This document shows, piece by piece, positions 1 through 7,986 of a stretch of DNA of 64,000 nucleotides. Where the stretch lies: NCBI RefSeq assembly GCF_012927125.1, contig NZ_JABBFZ010000018.1, positions 62,001-126,000 on the forward strand, in the 5' to 3' direction. A model generated the notes under the pieces. It saw nothing but the letters and a program-made list of their open reading frames with translations. It was not told where the DNA came from and did no database searches. This DNA is from Paraburkholderia antibiotica. Its GTDB lineage: Bacteria; Pseudomonadota; Gammaproteobacteria; Burkholderiales; Burkholderiaceae. The first letter of the stretch is position 1. The number at the start of each line of letters is the position of its first letter. The translations under genes were made by a program, and so were the position numbers.

Positions 1-576
1 AGCGTCGAGCGTCCGCTGCCCGAGATCATCGAAAACAATCTGCGCGGTCTCGTCGAAGTCTACGAAGGCGCGCGCCGCAACGGCGTGAAGCGCATCGTGT
101 TCGCGAGCTCGAATCACGCGATCGGCATGTATCCGGTCACCGAGCCTCTGAGCCTCGATTGCGAACTGCGCCCGGACGGCTTCTACGGTTTGTCGAAAGT
201 GTGGGGCGAAGCGCTCGCGCGCATGTACTGGGACAAGCACGGCATCGAGAGCGTGTGCGTGCGGATCGGTAGCTGCCTCGAGAAACCGACCGAGCAGCGT
301 CACCTGAGCACCTGGTTCGGCCACAAGGACCTGTTCCATTTCCTCGATCGCTGCATCGAAGCGCAAGACGTCGGCTTCCTGACCATCTGGGGCGTGTCGG
401 CCAATACGCGCAGCTGGTGGGACAACAGCGGCGCCGCGCGTCTGGGCTACGAGCCGAAGCAGAACGCCGAGGACTACGCCGTGGAGATCGAGGCGCGCCC
501 GAATCCGCTCGATGAGTTGTGCCAGCGCTTCCAGGGCGGCAGCTTCGTCGGCATCGACTATTCGCGCAAGGCTTAA
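1..576 (+). CDS. NAD-dependent uronate dehydrogenase-like epimerase/dehydratase, 5' end outside window
   Basis: The reading frame is open from base 1, so the N-terminal third, including the Rossmann GxxGxxG loop, lies upstream of the window; 191 residues remain of about 270 usual for the family. The visible part carries the SSNHA segment and the YGLSK (YxxxK) catalytic pair of extended SDR proteins. It resembles the full-length Udh encoded at 13567-14418 throughout, roughly 45% by eye, so the two are paralogues rather than copies. Uronate dehydrogenases oxidise galacturonate or glucuronate to aldaro-lactones in the cytoplasm. It is followed after 45 bp by an MFS carrier, probably co-transcribed. 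Exact substrate is uncertain because the divergence from the other copy is large. Confidence 0.8.
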   Translation, partial: SVERPLPEIIENNLRGLVEVYEGARRNGVKRIVFASSNHAIGMYPVTEPLSLDCELRPDGFYGLSKVWGEALARMYWDKHGIESVCVRIGSCLEKPTEQRHLSTWFGHKDLFHFLDRCIEAQDVGFLTIWGVSANTRSWWDNSGAARLGYEPKQNAEDYAVEIEARPNPLDELCQRFQGGSFVGIDYSRKA

Positions 577-621
577 GTCCCGGGCACTTCGACGGGCAAT
601 GCATCACGAGGAGACGTAGCA

Positions 622-1920
622 ATGAAGATCAAGGGAATTCGCTGGTGGATGGTGGGTCTGGTCGCGGCCGGACTGATCATCAATTACCTTGCGCGCAATA
701 CGCTGTCGGTCGCGGCACCGACGATGATGAAAGAACTCAACATCACGACCGAGCAGTACTCGCACGTGGTCGTGGCGTGGCAGCTCTGCTATGCGTTCAT
801 GCAGCCGGTCGCCGGTTTCGTGCTCGACACGATCGGCACCAAGATCGGCTTCGCGGTGTTCGCGCTCGCGTGGTCGGTGGCGTGCGCGGCGGCCGCGTGG
901 GCGACGGGCTGGCGCAGTCTCGCGGTGTTTCGCGGCATCCTCGGTCTCGCGGAATCGGCCGGTATTCCGGCCGGCGTGAAGGCGACGAGCGAGTGGTTCC
1001 CCGCGAAGGAGCGCTCGGTGGCGATCGGCTGGTTCAACATCGGCTCGTCGATCGGCGCGCTGCTCGCACCGCCGCTCGTCGTGTGGGCGCTGTTTCACGG
1101 CAAGTGGCAACTCGCGTTCGTGATCGTCGGCGTGGCGGGCATCGTGTGGAGCGTGCTGTGGATGCTCGTCTACAAGCATCCGCGCAATCAGAAGCTGCTC
1201 GGCGACGACGAGCGCGACTACATTCTGAGCGGCCAGGAAGCCAAGCATAGCGACGACGTCAGCACGCCGAAGCGCAACTGGCGCGCGATGCTCGCGAGCC
1301 GCGATTTCTGGGCGATCGGTATTCCGCGGATTCTGTCCGAACCGGCGTGGCAAACGTTCAACGCGTGGATTCCGCTGTACATGATGACCGAGCGTCACAT
1401 GAACCTGAAGGAAGTTGCGCTGTACGCGTGGATGCCGTTCCTCGCGGCCGATATCGGCTGTGTGCTCGGCGGTTATCTGAGCCCGCTGTTCCACAAGTAC
1501 GCGAAGGTGTCGCTGTTCACGTCGCGAAAGATGGTGTTCGTGGTCGGCGCGCTGTTCATGATCGGACCGGCGTGCGTGGGGCTGGTCGAGAGCCCGTACG
1601 TGGCGGTGGCGCTGCTGTGCGTCGGCGGCTTTGCGCACCAGACGCTGTCGGGCGCACTGTACGCGATCACCTCCGACATGTTCGGCAAGAACGAAGTCGC
1701 GACCGCGACCGGCATGGGCGGCATGGCCGGCTATCTGGGCGCGGCGGCGTTCACCGCGCTGTTCGGCGTGCTGGTCACGCAGATCGGCTATAGCCCGCTG
1801 TTCGTCGTGCTGGCGGTGTTCGACCTGATCGCCGCGGCGGTGGTCTGCCTGATGGCGAAGAGCTCGGACAAGGCGCCGGAGCCGAAGTGGAGTGGGGCGG
1901 GGCCGGTGACGGTGAAGTGA
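622..1920 (+). CDS. MFS transporter, anion:cation symporter (ACS) type, hexuronate carrier-like
   Basis: This 432-residue protein has about 12 hydrophobic segments. Its N-terminal region (NYLARNTLSVAAP, then the AESAGIPAGVKATSEWFP segment) is typical of the ACS family that imports hexuronates and aldarates. The start at 622 has a good ribosome site (GAGGAG, eight bases upstream). It lies 45 bp after the truncated uronate-dehydrogenase-like gene, and a terminator follows, so the two probably form the end of an operon. Import of a uronate or related sugar acid at the inner membrane is inferred from family and context; the exact substrate is not visible. It is clearly different from the second MFS protein at 9077-10462. 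Confidence 0.85.
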   Translation: MKIKGIRWWMVGLVAAGLIINYLARNTLSVAAPTMMKELNITTEQYSHVVVAWQLCYAFMQPVAGFVLDTIGTKIGFAVFALAWSVACAAAAWATGWRSLAVFRGILGLAESAGIPAGVKATSEWFPAKERSVAIGWFNIGSSIGALLAPPLVVWALFHGKWQLAFVIVGVAGIVWSVLWMLVYKHPRNQKLLGDDERDYILSGQEAKHSDDVSTPKRNWRAMLASRDFWAIGIPRILSEPAWQTFNAWIPLYMMTERHMNLKEVALYAWMPFLAADIGCVLGGYLSPLFHKYAKVSLFTSRKMVFVVGALFMIGPACVGLVESPYVAVALLCVGGFAHQTLSGALYAITSDMFGKNEVATATGMGGMAGYLGAAAFTALFGVLVTQIGYSPLFVVLAVFDLIAAAVVCLMAKSSDKAPEPKWSGAGPVTVK

Positions 1921-1975
1921 TATGGAATGACGGTCGGCGGCTTTAGTGGGTCGACTGCGTAATTGATGTGAGAGG

Positions 1976-2007
1976 CGGCGTCCATTTGAGTGGGCGCCGT
2001 TTTTTTT
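1976..2007 (+). terminator. Rho-independent terminator after the MFS gene
   Basis: An 8-bp stem (CGGCGTCC / GGGCGCCG, one G-T pair) with an 8-base loop is followed directly by eight T residues. It closes the operon that includes the MFS gene. Confidence 0.85.
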
Positions 2008-2147
2008 GTTTGGGGGTTCTGGTCATCGAATCCCGCATCGAGGAAGAGTTTGCAGAGCATTACCGAGACTGGAAGGCGGTGTTCGATTTCTTCGGATTCG
2101 TTTGAAACCGACGCATGGCATCGACCTGATGTGTTGCGACGAGTGGG

Positions 2148-2447
2148 CTATGTGCTGAGAAGCCGCTTCAACTCTTCGAGGAACGATGCCGTCGTGTAGC
2201 CCCACAGTTTTGGAGAGAAATTTCGCCCATAGTCTTTTTTGAACGCGGAATCTAAATCATTCGGATGTTCATTTATGAATGAATTTGCTTCATCAATTAT
2301 TCCAAGTTGATTTTCCCGTGGGCAATCTCTTTTGTAGCAAGCGATTATTTCGGGGAGCGTGTCTCCCCATATATCCGAATCCTCATTGAGGTATGCGCCA
2401 AATAGCTGATACATGTAGGGGTAGCGAGTTGATAACATAGGCTTCAT
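2148..2447 (-). CDS. CdiI-type immunity protein (contact-dependent growth inhibition immunity)
   Basis: This acidic 99-residue protein begins with a YPYMYQLFGAYLNEDSD segment, the signature of the CdiI_2 immunity family (PF18593). Such proteins bind and block a cognate toxin domain in the cytoplasm. The gene lies immediately downstream of the RNase A-like toxin ORF, with its start codon next to the toxin stop, the usual toxin-immunity order. Base composition is visibly AT-richer than the neighbouring metabolic genes, which suggests horizontal acquisition. Family assignment is confident. That it neutralises this particular toxin is inferred from adjacency. Confidence 0.85.
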   Translation of the reverse strand: MKPMLSTRYPYMYQLFGAYLNEDSDIWGDTLPEIIACYKRDCPRENQLGIIDEANSFINEHPNDLDSAFKKDYGRNFSPKLWGYTTASFLEELKRLLST

Positions 2448-3280
2448 TTATCCAATGTAAGCAGTAACAATATAGTATGGCATCCCGTTGTAGGTTTTAT
2501 ATTTCAGAACAACCACAACTTCATTCATTGGCGTCAATTTTCCTGTCTCTCGTGTTATGCCATAACCGACGTCGCCTACCACACGTCGCTTCAGAGTAAG
2601 AGGGCCACCTCCACCTGAGGACTGCGCCCAGTTTCTGATGTTTGTCGCATTGCTACGCATAACTTCCGAGATCGCCCATTCTGCCCGTTCAAGGTTCGTG
2701 AACGACGAAACCTGTTCTCGCTGTGGTTCCAGTCTGAGCCTTTCACGCAACTCGGCTTCAGTCCGCCCAATATGCTTTCGCAGCGTATGCCCACCAATCT
2801 GGCTGCCGTTTTTCGCCTCATGCATTTCCAGGTTGACCCGGCCCATCACGATCCGCGAAGCCCTTACGGCTTTGAGCGATCCCGCGAAACCAAACGGCAC
2901 GGCCAGATCGAGCGACAAGCCGATATTGTTCGCCATGTCGGGGCTGGCTTTCATCGCCTCGGCTAGCTTCGTGGCGCCCTGGTAAGTCAGCGTCGCCGTA
3001 TCTCGTGCCGTCCAGATCTGACGTAGGCCGCCCGCCGCGGTATCGGAGCCGTGTGCGCCGAACACGATGCACCCAGCTTTGCTTGCCATCGTCGGTTCTG
3101 GCATCACACACAGCGCTCCGGCTCCGACCATTTCCAACAGGCCACCGACAAGCTGCAATCCACCCCACAGCCGGTTGGTAACCATTTCTGTGGAGCTGAT
3201 CGAGTGCCGACCAAGCACCGCTACCAGTTCGGCGCACTGAGCACGACGCGCACGCCATCTCCATCCTGTTCGAGCGGCAT
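2448..3280 (-). pseudogene. RNase A-like polymorphic toxin (CdiA-CT type), apparently frameshifted near its 5' end
   Basis: The main frame (2448-3218, 256 residues counting from a GTG) has a pretoxin-like N-terminal half and a C-terminal RNase A-like domain. Numbered from that GTG, H149, R160, T252 and Y254 reproduce the spacing of the catalytic His, Arg and Thr-x-Tyr that I recall for RNase A-like CdiA toxins. The GTG has no convincing ribosome site. An ATG at 3280 does (AAAGGA, seven bases upstream) and opens MPLEQDGDGVRVVLSAP, but that frame stops at about 3220. Losing one base near 3225-3232 would explain this, because the two frames join as ..VVLSAP-x-LVAVLG... No secretion or translocation domain is present. 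The role would be cleavage of RNA in a target cell. Either it is a broken gene, or a sequencing error sits here. Confidence 0.75.
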
Positions 3281-3576
3281 TCCGTAGTCCTTTGTGATTA
3301 TTCGAGGCCGCGAAGATAGCAGCCGACCCTAGGGACAGGAAATGGGCGATGGATGATTTTTATGTCCGATCGGCCAACTAATAGGAGACATTCAGACTTC
3401 AGACTGCTCGGGGTCATACGCTGGTTGAAGCGCATGAGCAGTGCGGTTCGACGTGAAAGTCCGGATCGAATATGCGCTTCACCATGGACTCGCCATGCGC
3501 TCGAGAATATGATCGCGACCTTCCCGGCATTCCGTGAGGCATGCTAAAAATAACCGGTTCGAGTAACTCTTAACAA
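3281..3576. other. Intergenic stretch, no gene recognised
   Basis: About 300 bases between the toxin start and the DUF1493 gene. It holds the toxin ribosome site (around 3288-3293) and a short open stretch ending in MIATFPAFREAC (about 3508-3547) that may be a decayed gene fragment. Nothing else was recognised. Confidence 0.5.
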
Positions 3577-3936
3577 ATGACCTCACGCACATGGGCAGAT
3601 CTCGAAAAATTTATTCGAGAAGAAACCGGAATTTCCGACAGAAAACCGGTCGAGAGGAATCTGGATGTGGTGTTTGACCTGGGCCAGGAAGGCGATGAGG
3701 CGGACGAATTTATGGGTAAATTCTTCGAGCGCTTTGAGATCGAAGTAGGGGATTACGACTTTGGGCTCTATTTCATGATGGAGGGCGAAGGCCTGCTCTA
3801 TCATTTATTCAGAAAATTTATCCGGAGAAAGCCTCACACATTCCGGCGAGAGGTCCTGACGGTTGGCATGCTTTACAACGTCATTCTCAAGGGGAAATGG
3901 GAGTGTGACGCGATATCTGAAGGAAAATATAGTTGA
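3577..3936 (+). CDS. DUF1493 family protein
   Basis: This is a small acidic protein of 119 residues. Features matching DUF1493 (PF07377) are a DLGQEGDEADEFMGKFFERF segment near residues 31-50, a GDYDFGLYF stretch and a terminal LTVGMLYNVILKGKWE. The segment around DLG..G..ADEFM resembles a phosphopantetheine-carrier helix but has no serine at the expected place. Function of the family is not known to me. It sits alone beside the toxin-immunity pair and shares their lower GC content, so it may belong to the same acquired islet. The 3577 ATG is chosen as the first in frame; the ribosome site is weak. Confidence 0.7.
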   Translation: MTSRTWADLEKFIREETGISDRKPVERNLDVVFDLGQEGDEADEFMGKFFERFEIEVGDYDFGLYFMMEGEGLLYHLFRKFIRRKPHTFRREVLTVGMLYNVILKGKWECDAISEGKYS

Positions 3937-3980
3937 CCGCATCATCGTCCCTCACACACGTTCATCAACCATCCACGCAT

Positions 3981-4035
3981 AAAAAAACGCCGCCGCGTCG
4001 TCCCCGTCTACAACGAGGAACGGCCGCAGCGGCGT
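3981..4035 (-). terminator. Rho-independent terminator after garL-garR
   Basis: Read on the minus strand, a long GC stem (ACGCCGCTGCGG paired with CGCGGCGGCGT) is followed by seven T residues. It lies 27 bases beyond the garR stop codon. Confidence 0.85.
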
Positions 4036-4061
4036 GATTGATGTGGCGAGTCGGCGCGAAT

Positions 4062-4955
4062 TTACGCCGTCTTCTGCCCAATCTCATGATTCGCGAGCAC
4101 CTCAAGCGCGCGCACCATCGCCGAGTGATCCCACGCCTTGCCGCCATGCGCGACGCACGCATTGAACAGCGCCTGGCAGGTCGCAGTGTTCGGCAGCGAC
4201 ACGCCGAGCGCCTGCGCGGTCGACAGCGCGAGATTCAGGTCCTTCTGATGCAGCTCGATGCGGAAGCCCGGGTCGAAGGTGCGCTTCGTCATGCGCTCGC
4301 CGTGCACTTCGAGAATCCGCGACGACGCGAAACCGCCCATCAGCGCCTCGCGCACGCGCGCCGCATCGACGCCGGCCTTCGACGCCAGCAGCAGCGCTTC
4401 GCCGACCGCCTCGATGGTCGCCGCGACGATCACCTGGTTGGCGACCTTGCACACCTGGCCCGCGCCGACCGCGCCGATCAGCGTGACGTTCTTGCCCATC
4501 ATGTCGAAGAGCGGCTTCACACTGTCGAACGTGGCCTGCTCGCCGCCGACCATGATGGTCAGCGAGCCGGCCTTCGCGCCGACTTCGCCGCCCGACACCG
4601 GCGCGTCGAGATAATCGGCGCCGGTCTCGCGCACGCGCGCCGCGAAATCGCGGGTCGCCATCGGCGAGATCGAGCTCATGTCGACCACGGTCTGGCCCGC
4701 GCGCAGTGCGCTCGCGAGGCCGTTTTCGCCGAACAGCACGCGCTCGACGTCCGGCGTGTCCGGCACCATGATGAAAATCACGTCCGCGTGCGCGGCGACC
4801 GCCGCCGGGTTGTCGCAGGCGACGGCGCCGGCCTGCGTGAGCTCGGCGGGCACGCCGCTGCGCGTGAACGCCGCGAGCGACACGCCGTTTTTCAGAAGGT
4901 TGGCGGCCATGGGCTTGCCCATGATGCCGAGTCCGATAAAGCCTGCTTTTTGCAT
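4062..4955 (-). CDS. garR: 2-hydroxy-3-oxopropionate (tartronate semialdehyde) reductase
   Basis: This 297-residue beta-hydroxyacid dehydrogenase reduces tartronate semialdehyde to D-glycerate with NAD(P)H. Seen in order: the dinucleotide loop GFIGLGIMGKPMAANLL at residues 5-21, the DAPVSGG substrate-binding motif near 115, and GAGQVCKVANQ, with the family's catalytic lysine, near 166. Length matches E. coli GarR (about 295). The gene is 32 bp downstream of garL and shares its terminator, so the pair converts 5-dehydro-4-deoxyglucarate to pyruvate and glycerate. The start at 4955 is fixed by the Rossmann motif; upstream open sequence in this frame is the shadow of garL. A 3-hydroxyisobutyrate dehydrogenase is possible by sequence, but context favours GarR. 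Confidence 0.9.
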   Translation of the reverse strand: MQKAGFIGLGIMGKPMAANLLKNGVSLAAFTRSGVPAELTQAGAVACDNPAAVAAHADVIFIMVPDTPDVERVLFGENGLASALRAGQTVVDMSSISPMATRDFAARVRETGADYLDAPVSGGEVGAKAGSLTIMVGGEQATFDSVKPLFDMMGKNVTLIGAVGAGQVCKVANQVIVAATIEAVGEALLLASKAGVDAARVREALMGGFASSRILEVHGERMTKRTFDPGFRIELHQKDLNLALSTAQALGVSLPNTATCQALFNACVAHGGKAWDHSAMVRALEVLANHEIGQKTA

Positions 4956-4987
4956 GGAATGCTCCGAAGATGTCGTGGCGGCGACGC

Positions 4988-5788
4988 TCAGGCTTCGCCC
5001 GCCGGTTTCTGCATGAAGTGTTTCTGCGCCGCCTGCGCGGCGCCCTTGAGCAGCCCGAGATCCGCGCAGACCGCGACGACGCGCGCGCCCATCGACAGAT
5101 AACGTTCCGCCTCGGCCTGCACCGGTGCGAGGATGCCGCTCGATTTGCCGGCCGCCTGCGCGCGCTCGAACACATGCGCGATCGCCTGCTGCACGTCCGG
5201 ATGGTTCGCGTTGCCGAGGTGGCCGTACGAGGCCGCGAGGTCGGACGGACCGATGAACACCGCGTCGATGCCGTCCACCGCGAGGATGCTGTCGATCGCC
5301 TCGACCGCCTTGCGGCTTTCGATCTGCGGGATCACGCAGAGGTTGTCGTTGACGATCGCGAAGTAATCGGCGACGGTGCCGTAGCGGTTGCCGCGATGGC
5401 CAACCGACACGCCGCGAATGCCCTGCGGCGGGTAGCGCGTCGACGCGACCGCGCGGGCGGCGTCGTCGGCGCTGTCGACGAAGGGCACGAGGAAATTGGA
5501 GAAGCCGCTGTCGAGAAAGCGCTTGATCACGACGCTGTCGTTGGCCGGCGGACGCACGACCGGCGCGCTGCCGCTGTCCTTCAGCGCCATCAGTTGCGGG
5601 ATCAGCGTGAGCACGTCGTTGGGCGCGTGCTCGGCGTCCAGCAGCATCCAGTCGAAGCCGACCGTGCCCAGCAGTTCGGTGGCGATCGGGCTGGCGAGCG
5701 AGGCCCAGCAACCGATCTGCGTGTGTCCTTCACGCACCGCGCGACGGAAGCGGTTGGGCAGGGACTGGTAGGGCGTGACAACGGGCAT
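4988..5788 (-). CDS. garL: 5-keto-4-deoxy-D-glucarate aldolase (HpcH/HpaI family)
   Basis: This 266-residue class II, metal-dependent aldolase cleaves 5-dehydro-4-deoxy-D-glucarate to pyruvate and tartronate semialdehyde. Hallmarks are GFDWMLLDAEHAPND near residue 44, the metal-ligand glutamate in IPQIESRKAVEAID, and IGPSDLAASYG near 179. It is first gene of the garL-garR unit. Its promoter region is shared divergently with the dioxovalerate dehydrogenase gene and carries copies of the operator found throughout this cluster. The start at 5788 has AGGAGATACCGC just upstream. Length is slightly above E. coli GarL (256). Confidence 0.9.
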   Translation of the reverse strand: MPVVTPYQSLPNRFRRAVREGHTQIGCWASLASPIATELLGTVGFDWMLLDAEHAPNDVLTLIPQLMALKDSGSAPVVRPPANDSVVIKRFLDSGFSNFLVPFVDSADDAARAVASTRYPPQGIRGVSVGHRGNRYGTVADYFAIVNDNLCVIPQIESRKAVEAIDSILAVDGIDAVFIGPSDLAASYGHLGNANHPDVQQAIAHVFERAQAAGKSSGILAPVQAEAERYLSMGARVVAVCADLGLLKGAAQAAQKHFMQKPAGEA

Positions 5789-5860
5789 GCGGTATCTCCT
5801 CGAACTACGATGGATCGGGAACAGGCTCGGTCGACGCCCGATAACCCGCGAAATGCGAGG

Positions 5861-5883
5861 TTATAAGTCGTCGTACGTCTAGT
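5861..5883. promoter_or_regulatory. Degenerate GntR-type operator upstream of garL
   Basis: TTATAAGTCGTCGTACGTC matches the left part of the cluster-wide core GTCRTCSTACAAC (core at 5867-5879) but departs from it in the right half. It lies about 80-95 bases before garL. Confidence 0.55.
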
Positions 5884-5974
5884 CGCAGATTAGCATTGGC
5901 GTCCGTGGTTGTAACGGGCACGTAAACCCGAATATCCTGATCTGACAAGCGTTTCGGGTTGCATGCAGGCCTCT

Positions 5975-5997
5975 CTATGTTGTAGGATGACTTATAT
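5975..5997. promoter_or_regulatory. GntR-type operator upstream of the dioxovalerate dehydrogenase
   Basis: CTATGTTGTAGGATGACTTA contains the reverse complement of the core (GTTGTAGGATGAC, 5979-5991), almost identical to the site before garD. It begins 51 and ends 29 bases before the start at 6026. A TTGCAT-18-TAGGAT promoter would overlap it, which fits repression. Confidence 0.7.
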
Positions 5998-6025
5998 CCA
6001 AAGCGTTCATTTGAGGAAAGCCAAA

Positions 6026-7609
6026 ATGCCTATTACCGGCGAAATGCTGATCGGTCGCAAAGCGCTGCGCGGCGAAGAAAAAGCGCTGCGCGCATTCAAT
6101 CCCGCCACGGGTTCCGAGATTGCCGAGCCGGTATTCGGCAGCGGCACCGTCGCGAACGTCAACGCAGCGTGCGAACTCGCGCGCGACGCATTTGACGCCT
6201 ACCGTCAACTGCCGCTCGCCGTGCGCGCCGAGTTTCTGGATCGTATCGCCGATGGCATCACCGCGCTCGGCGATGAGCTGATCGAGCGCGCGCAGGCCGA
6301 GTCGGGTCTGCCGAAGGCGCGTCTCGAAGGCGAGCGCGGCCGCACCACGGGCCAGCTCAAGCTGTTCGCTCAGACCGTGCGCGCGGGCCAGTGGCTCACC
6401 GCGACGCTCGATTCGGCGCTGCCGGATCGCAAGCCGCTGCCGCGCTCGGATCTGCGCATGCAGAAGATCGCGCTCGGTCCGGTCGCCGTGTTCGGCGCGA
6501 GCAACTTCCCGCTCGCGTTCTCGGTCGCCGGCGGCGACACCGCCGCGGCGCTCGCGGCCGGCTGCCCAGTCGTCGTCAAGGCGCACCGTGCGCACCTCGG
6601 TACGTCGGAGCTGGTCGGCCGCGTGATCCAGCGCGTCGCGCAGGAAATGGATCTGCCGGAAGGCGTGTTCTCGATGATCGTCGGCGCGGGCAACTCGGTC
6701 GGCGAAGCGCTGGTCGCGCATCCGGCGATCAAGGCGGTCGGCTTCACCGGTTCGCGCGCGGGCGGCACGTCGCTGATGCGCGTCGCGGCGGCACGTCCCG
6801 AGCCGATTCCGGTCTACGCGGAAATGAGCAGCATCAACCCGGTGTTCCTGATGCCGAACGCGCTGGCGGCGCGCGGCGACAGCATCGCGCGTGGATTCGT
6901 CGACTCGCTGGTGCTCGGCGCTGGCCAGTTCTGCACGAACCCGGGCCTCGCGATCGCGATCGACAGCGACGCGCTGAAGGGCTTCGTCGCAACGGCATCG
7001 GAAGCACTCGTCGCGAAGCCGGCGCAGACCATGTTGACCGCCGGCATCCACGCCGCGTATGAAGACGGCGAAAGCAAGCTGGCCGCGACCAAGGGCGTCG
7101 AGGTGGTGGCGCGCGGCGTTGCCGCAACCGGCCCGACCCAGGCATGCGCGGCGCTGTTCGTGACCGACGCGGCGACGTTCCTCGCGAACCCGGCGCTCGA
7201 AGACGAAGTGTTCGGCCCGGTGTCGACGATCATCCGCTGCAAGGACGAGCAGGAACTGCTGAAGGTTGCCGAGCACTTCGCCGGCCAACTGACCGCGACG
7301 CTGCAGATGGACAGCGCCGACGTGGCGGCCGCCAGGAAGCTGGTGCCGATTCTCGAGCGCAAGGCGGGCCGGATTCTGGTCAACGGCTTCCCGACCGGCG
7401 TCGAAGTGTGTCACGCGATGGTCCACGGCGGCCCGTTCCCGGCGACCTCGGACAGCCGCGCGACCTCGGTCGGCACGACCTCGATCGACCGCTTCCTGCG
7501 CCCGGTCTGCTACCAGGACTTCCCGGCCGAACTGCTGCCGGAAACGCTCGTCGACGGCAATCCGCTGGAACTGTGGCGTCGTCGTGATGGCGAGCTGACG
7601 CGCGCTTGA
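6026..7609 (+). CDS. 2,5-dioxovalerate (alpha-ketoglutarate semialdehyde) dehydrogenase
   Basis: This aldehyde-dehydrogenase-fold enzyme of 527 residues oxidises 2,5-dioxopentanoate to 2-oxoglutarate, the last step of the KdgD branch. Visible motifs are FGASNFPLAFSVAGGDTAAALAAGCP (cofactor region), the GFTGSRAGG loop, AEMSSINP with the general-base Glu, and GQFCTNPG with the catalytic Cys. Length fits the KGSADH class of about 525 residues rather than ordinary 480-residue aldehyde dehydrogenases. The start at 6026 is preferred over an in-frame start at 5963 because GAGGAAAG precedes it and because the longer form would translate through the operator at 5975-5997. It is transcribed divergently from garL. 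Confidence 0.92.
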   Translation: MPITGEMLIGRKALRGEEKALRAFNPATGSEIAEPVFGSGTVANVNAACELARDAFDAYRQLPLAVRAEFLDRIADGITALGDELIERAQAESGLPKARLEGERGRTTGQLKLFAQTVRAGQWLTATLDSALPDRKPLPRSDLRMQKIALGPVAVFGASNFPLAFSVAGGDTAAALAAGCPVVVKAHRAHLGTSELVGRVIQRVAQEMDLPEGVFSMIVGAGNSVGEALVAHPAIKAVGFTGSRAGGTSLMRVAAARPEPIPVYAEMSSINPVFLMPNALAARGDSIARGFVDSLVLGAGQFCTNPGLAIAIDSDALKGFVATASEALVAKPAQTMLTAGIHAAYEDGESKLAATKGVEVVARGVAATGPTQACAALFVTDAATFLANPALEDEVFGPVSTIIRCKDEQELLKVAEHFAGQLTATLQMDSADVAAARKLVPILERKAGRILVNGFPTGVEVCHAMVHGGPFPATSDSRATSVGTTSIDRFLRPVCYQDFPAELLPETLVDGNPLELWRRRDGELTRA

Positions 7610-7785
7610 GGCGCAGCTGATATGCGTTTGATGCACGCTTGCGCGTAGTTAAGCGCAGGCAACTGTCCTGAACGATGGCGGCGCGCCCGCGGCGAGAAAT
7701 CGCCCGGGCGCGTATTCACGAAAGCAGGGCGGATTACATGCCGCGCGGCAAAAGCGGGGAAAAAAACGCATGCGTCGGGCGCAAC
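7610..7785. other. Intergenic sequence, nothing recognised
   Basis: Sequence between the dehydrogenase stop and the tandem repeat. No gene or clear signal was seen. Confidence 0.5.
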
Positions 7786-7918
7786 AAACGCAGGCAAAGC
7801 AAACGCAGGCAAAGCAAACGCAGGCAAAGCAAACGCAGGCAAAGCAAACGCAGGCAAAGCAAACGCAGGCAAAGCAAACGCAGGCAAAGCAAACGCAGGC
7901 AAAGCAAACGCAGGCAAA
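7786..7918. repeat. 15-bp tandem repeat, about nine copies
   Basis: The unit AAACGCAGGCAAAGC is repeated eight times without a change and a ninth copy is truncated where it runs into the A-tract of a terminator. Because the unit is a multiple of three, several frames stay open: KQTQA and RRQSK repeats on the plus strand and LPAFA on the minus strand. No ribosome site or conserved flanking domain supports translation. Confidence 0.95.
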
Positions 7919-7950
7919 AAAATGGCCGGGATCTCCCCGGCCATTTTTTT
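7916..7950. terminator. Bidirectional Rho-independent terminator
   Basis: A perfect stem (ATGGCCGGG / CCCGGCCAT) is flanked by seven A residues on one side and seven T residues on the other. It can terminate both the dioxovalerate dehydrogenase transcript and the convergent GntR regulator transcript. Its left arm abuts the 15-bp tandem repeat. Confidence 0.9.
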
Positions 7951-7986
7951 ATCCTGCCCAGCTTCGGGCCATGCGTTGCGCGCGAA

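Noticed and set aside
4956..5711. N-terminal extension of the garR frame
   Set aside because: Open only because it overlaps garL in another frame; the Rossmann motif begins at the ATG at 4955.
5963..6025. Longer start for the dioxovalerate dehydrogenase
   Set aside because: It would translate through an operator, and GAGGAAAG precedes the ATG at 6026.
7786..7918. Possible CRISPR array
   Set aside because: Copies are directly adjacent with no spacers, the unit is only 15 bp, and no cas genes are present.
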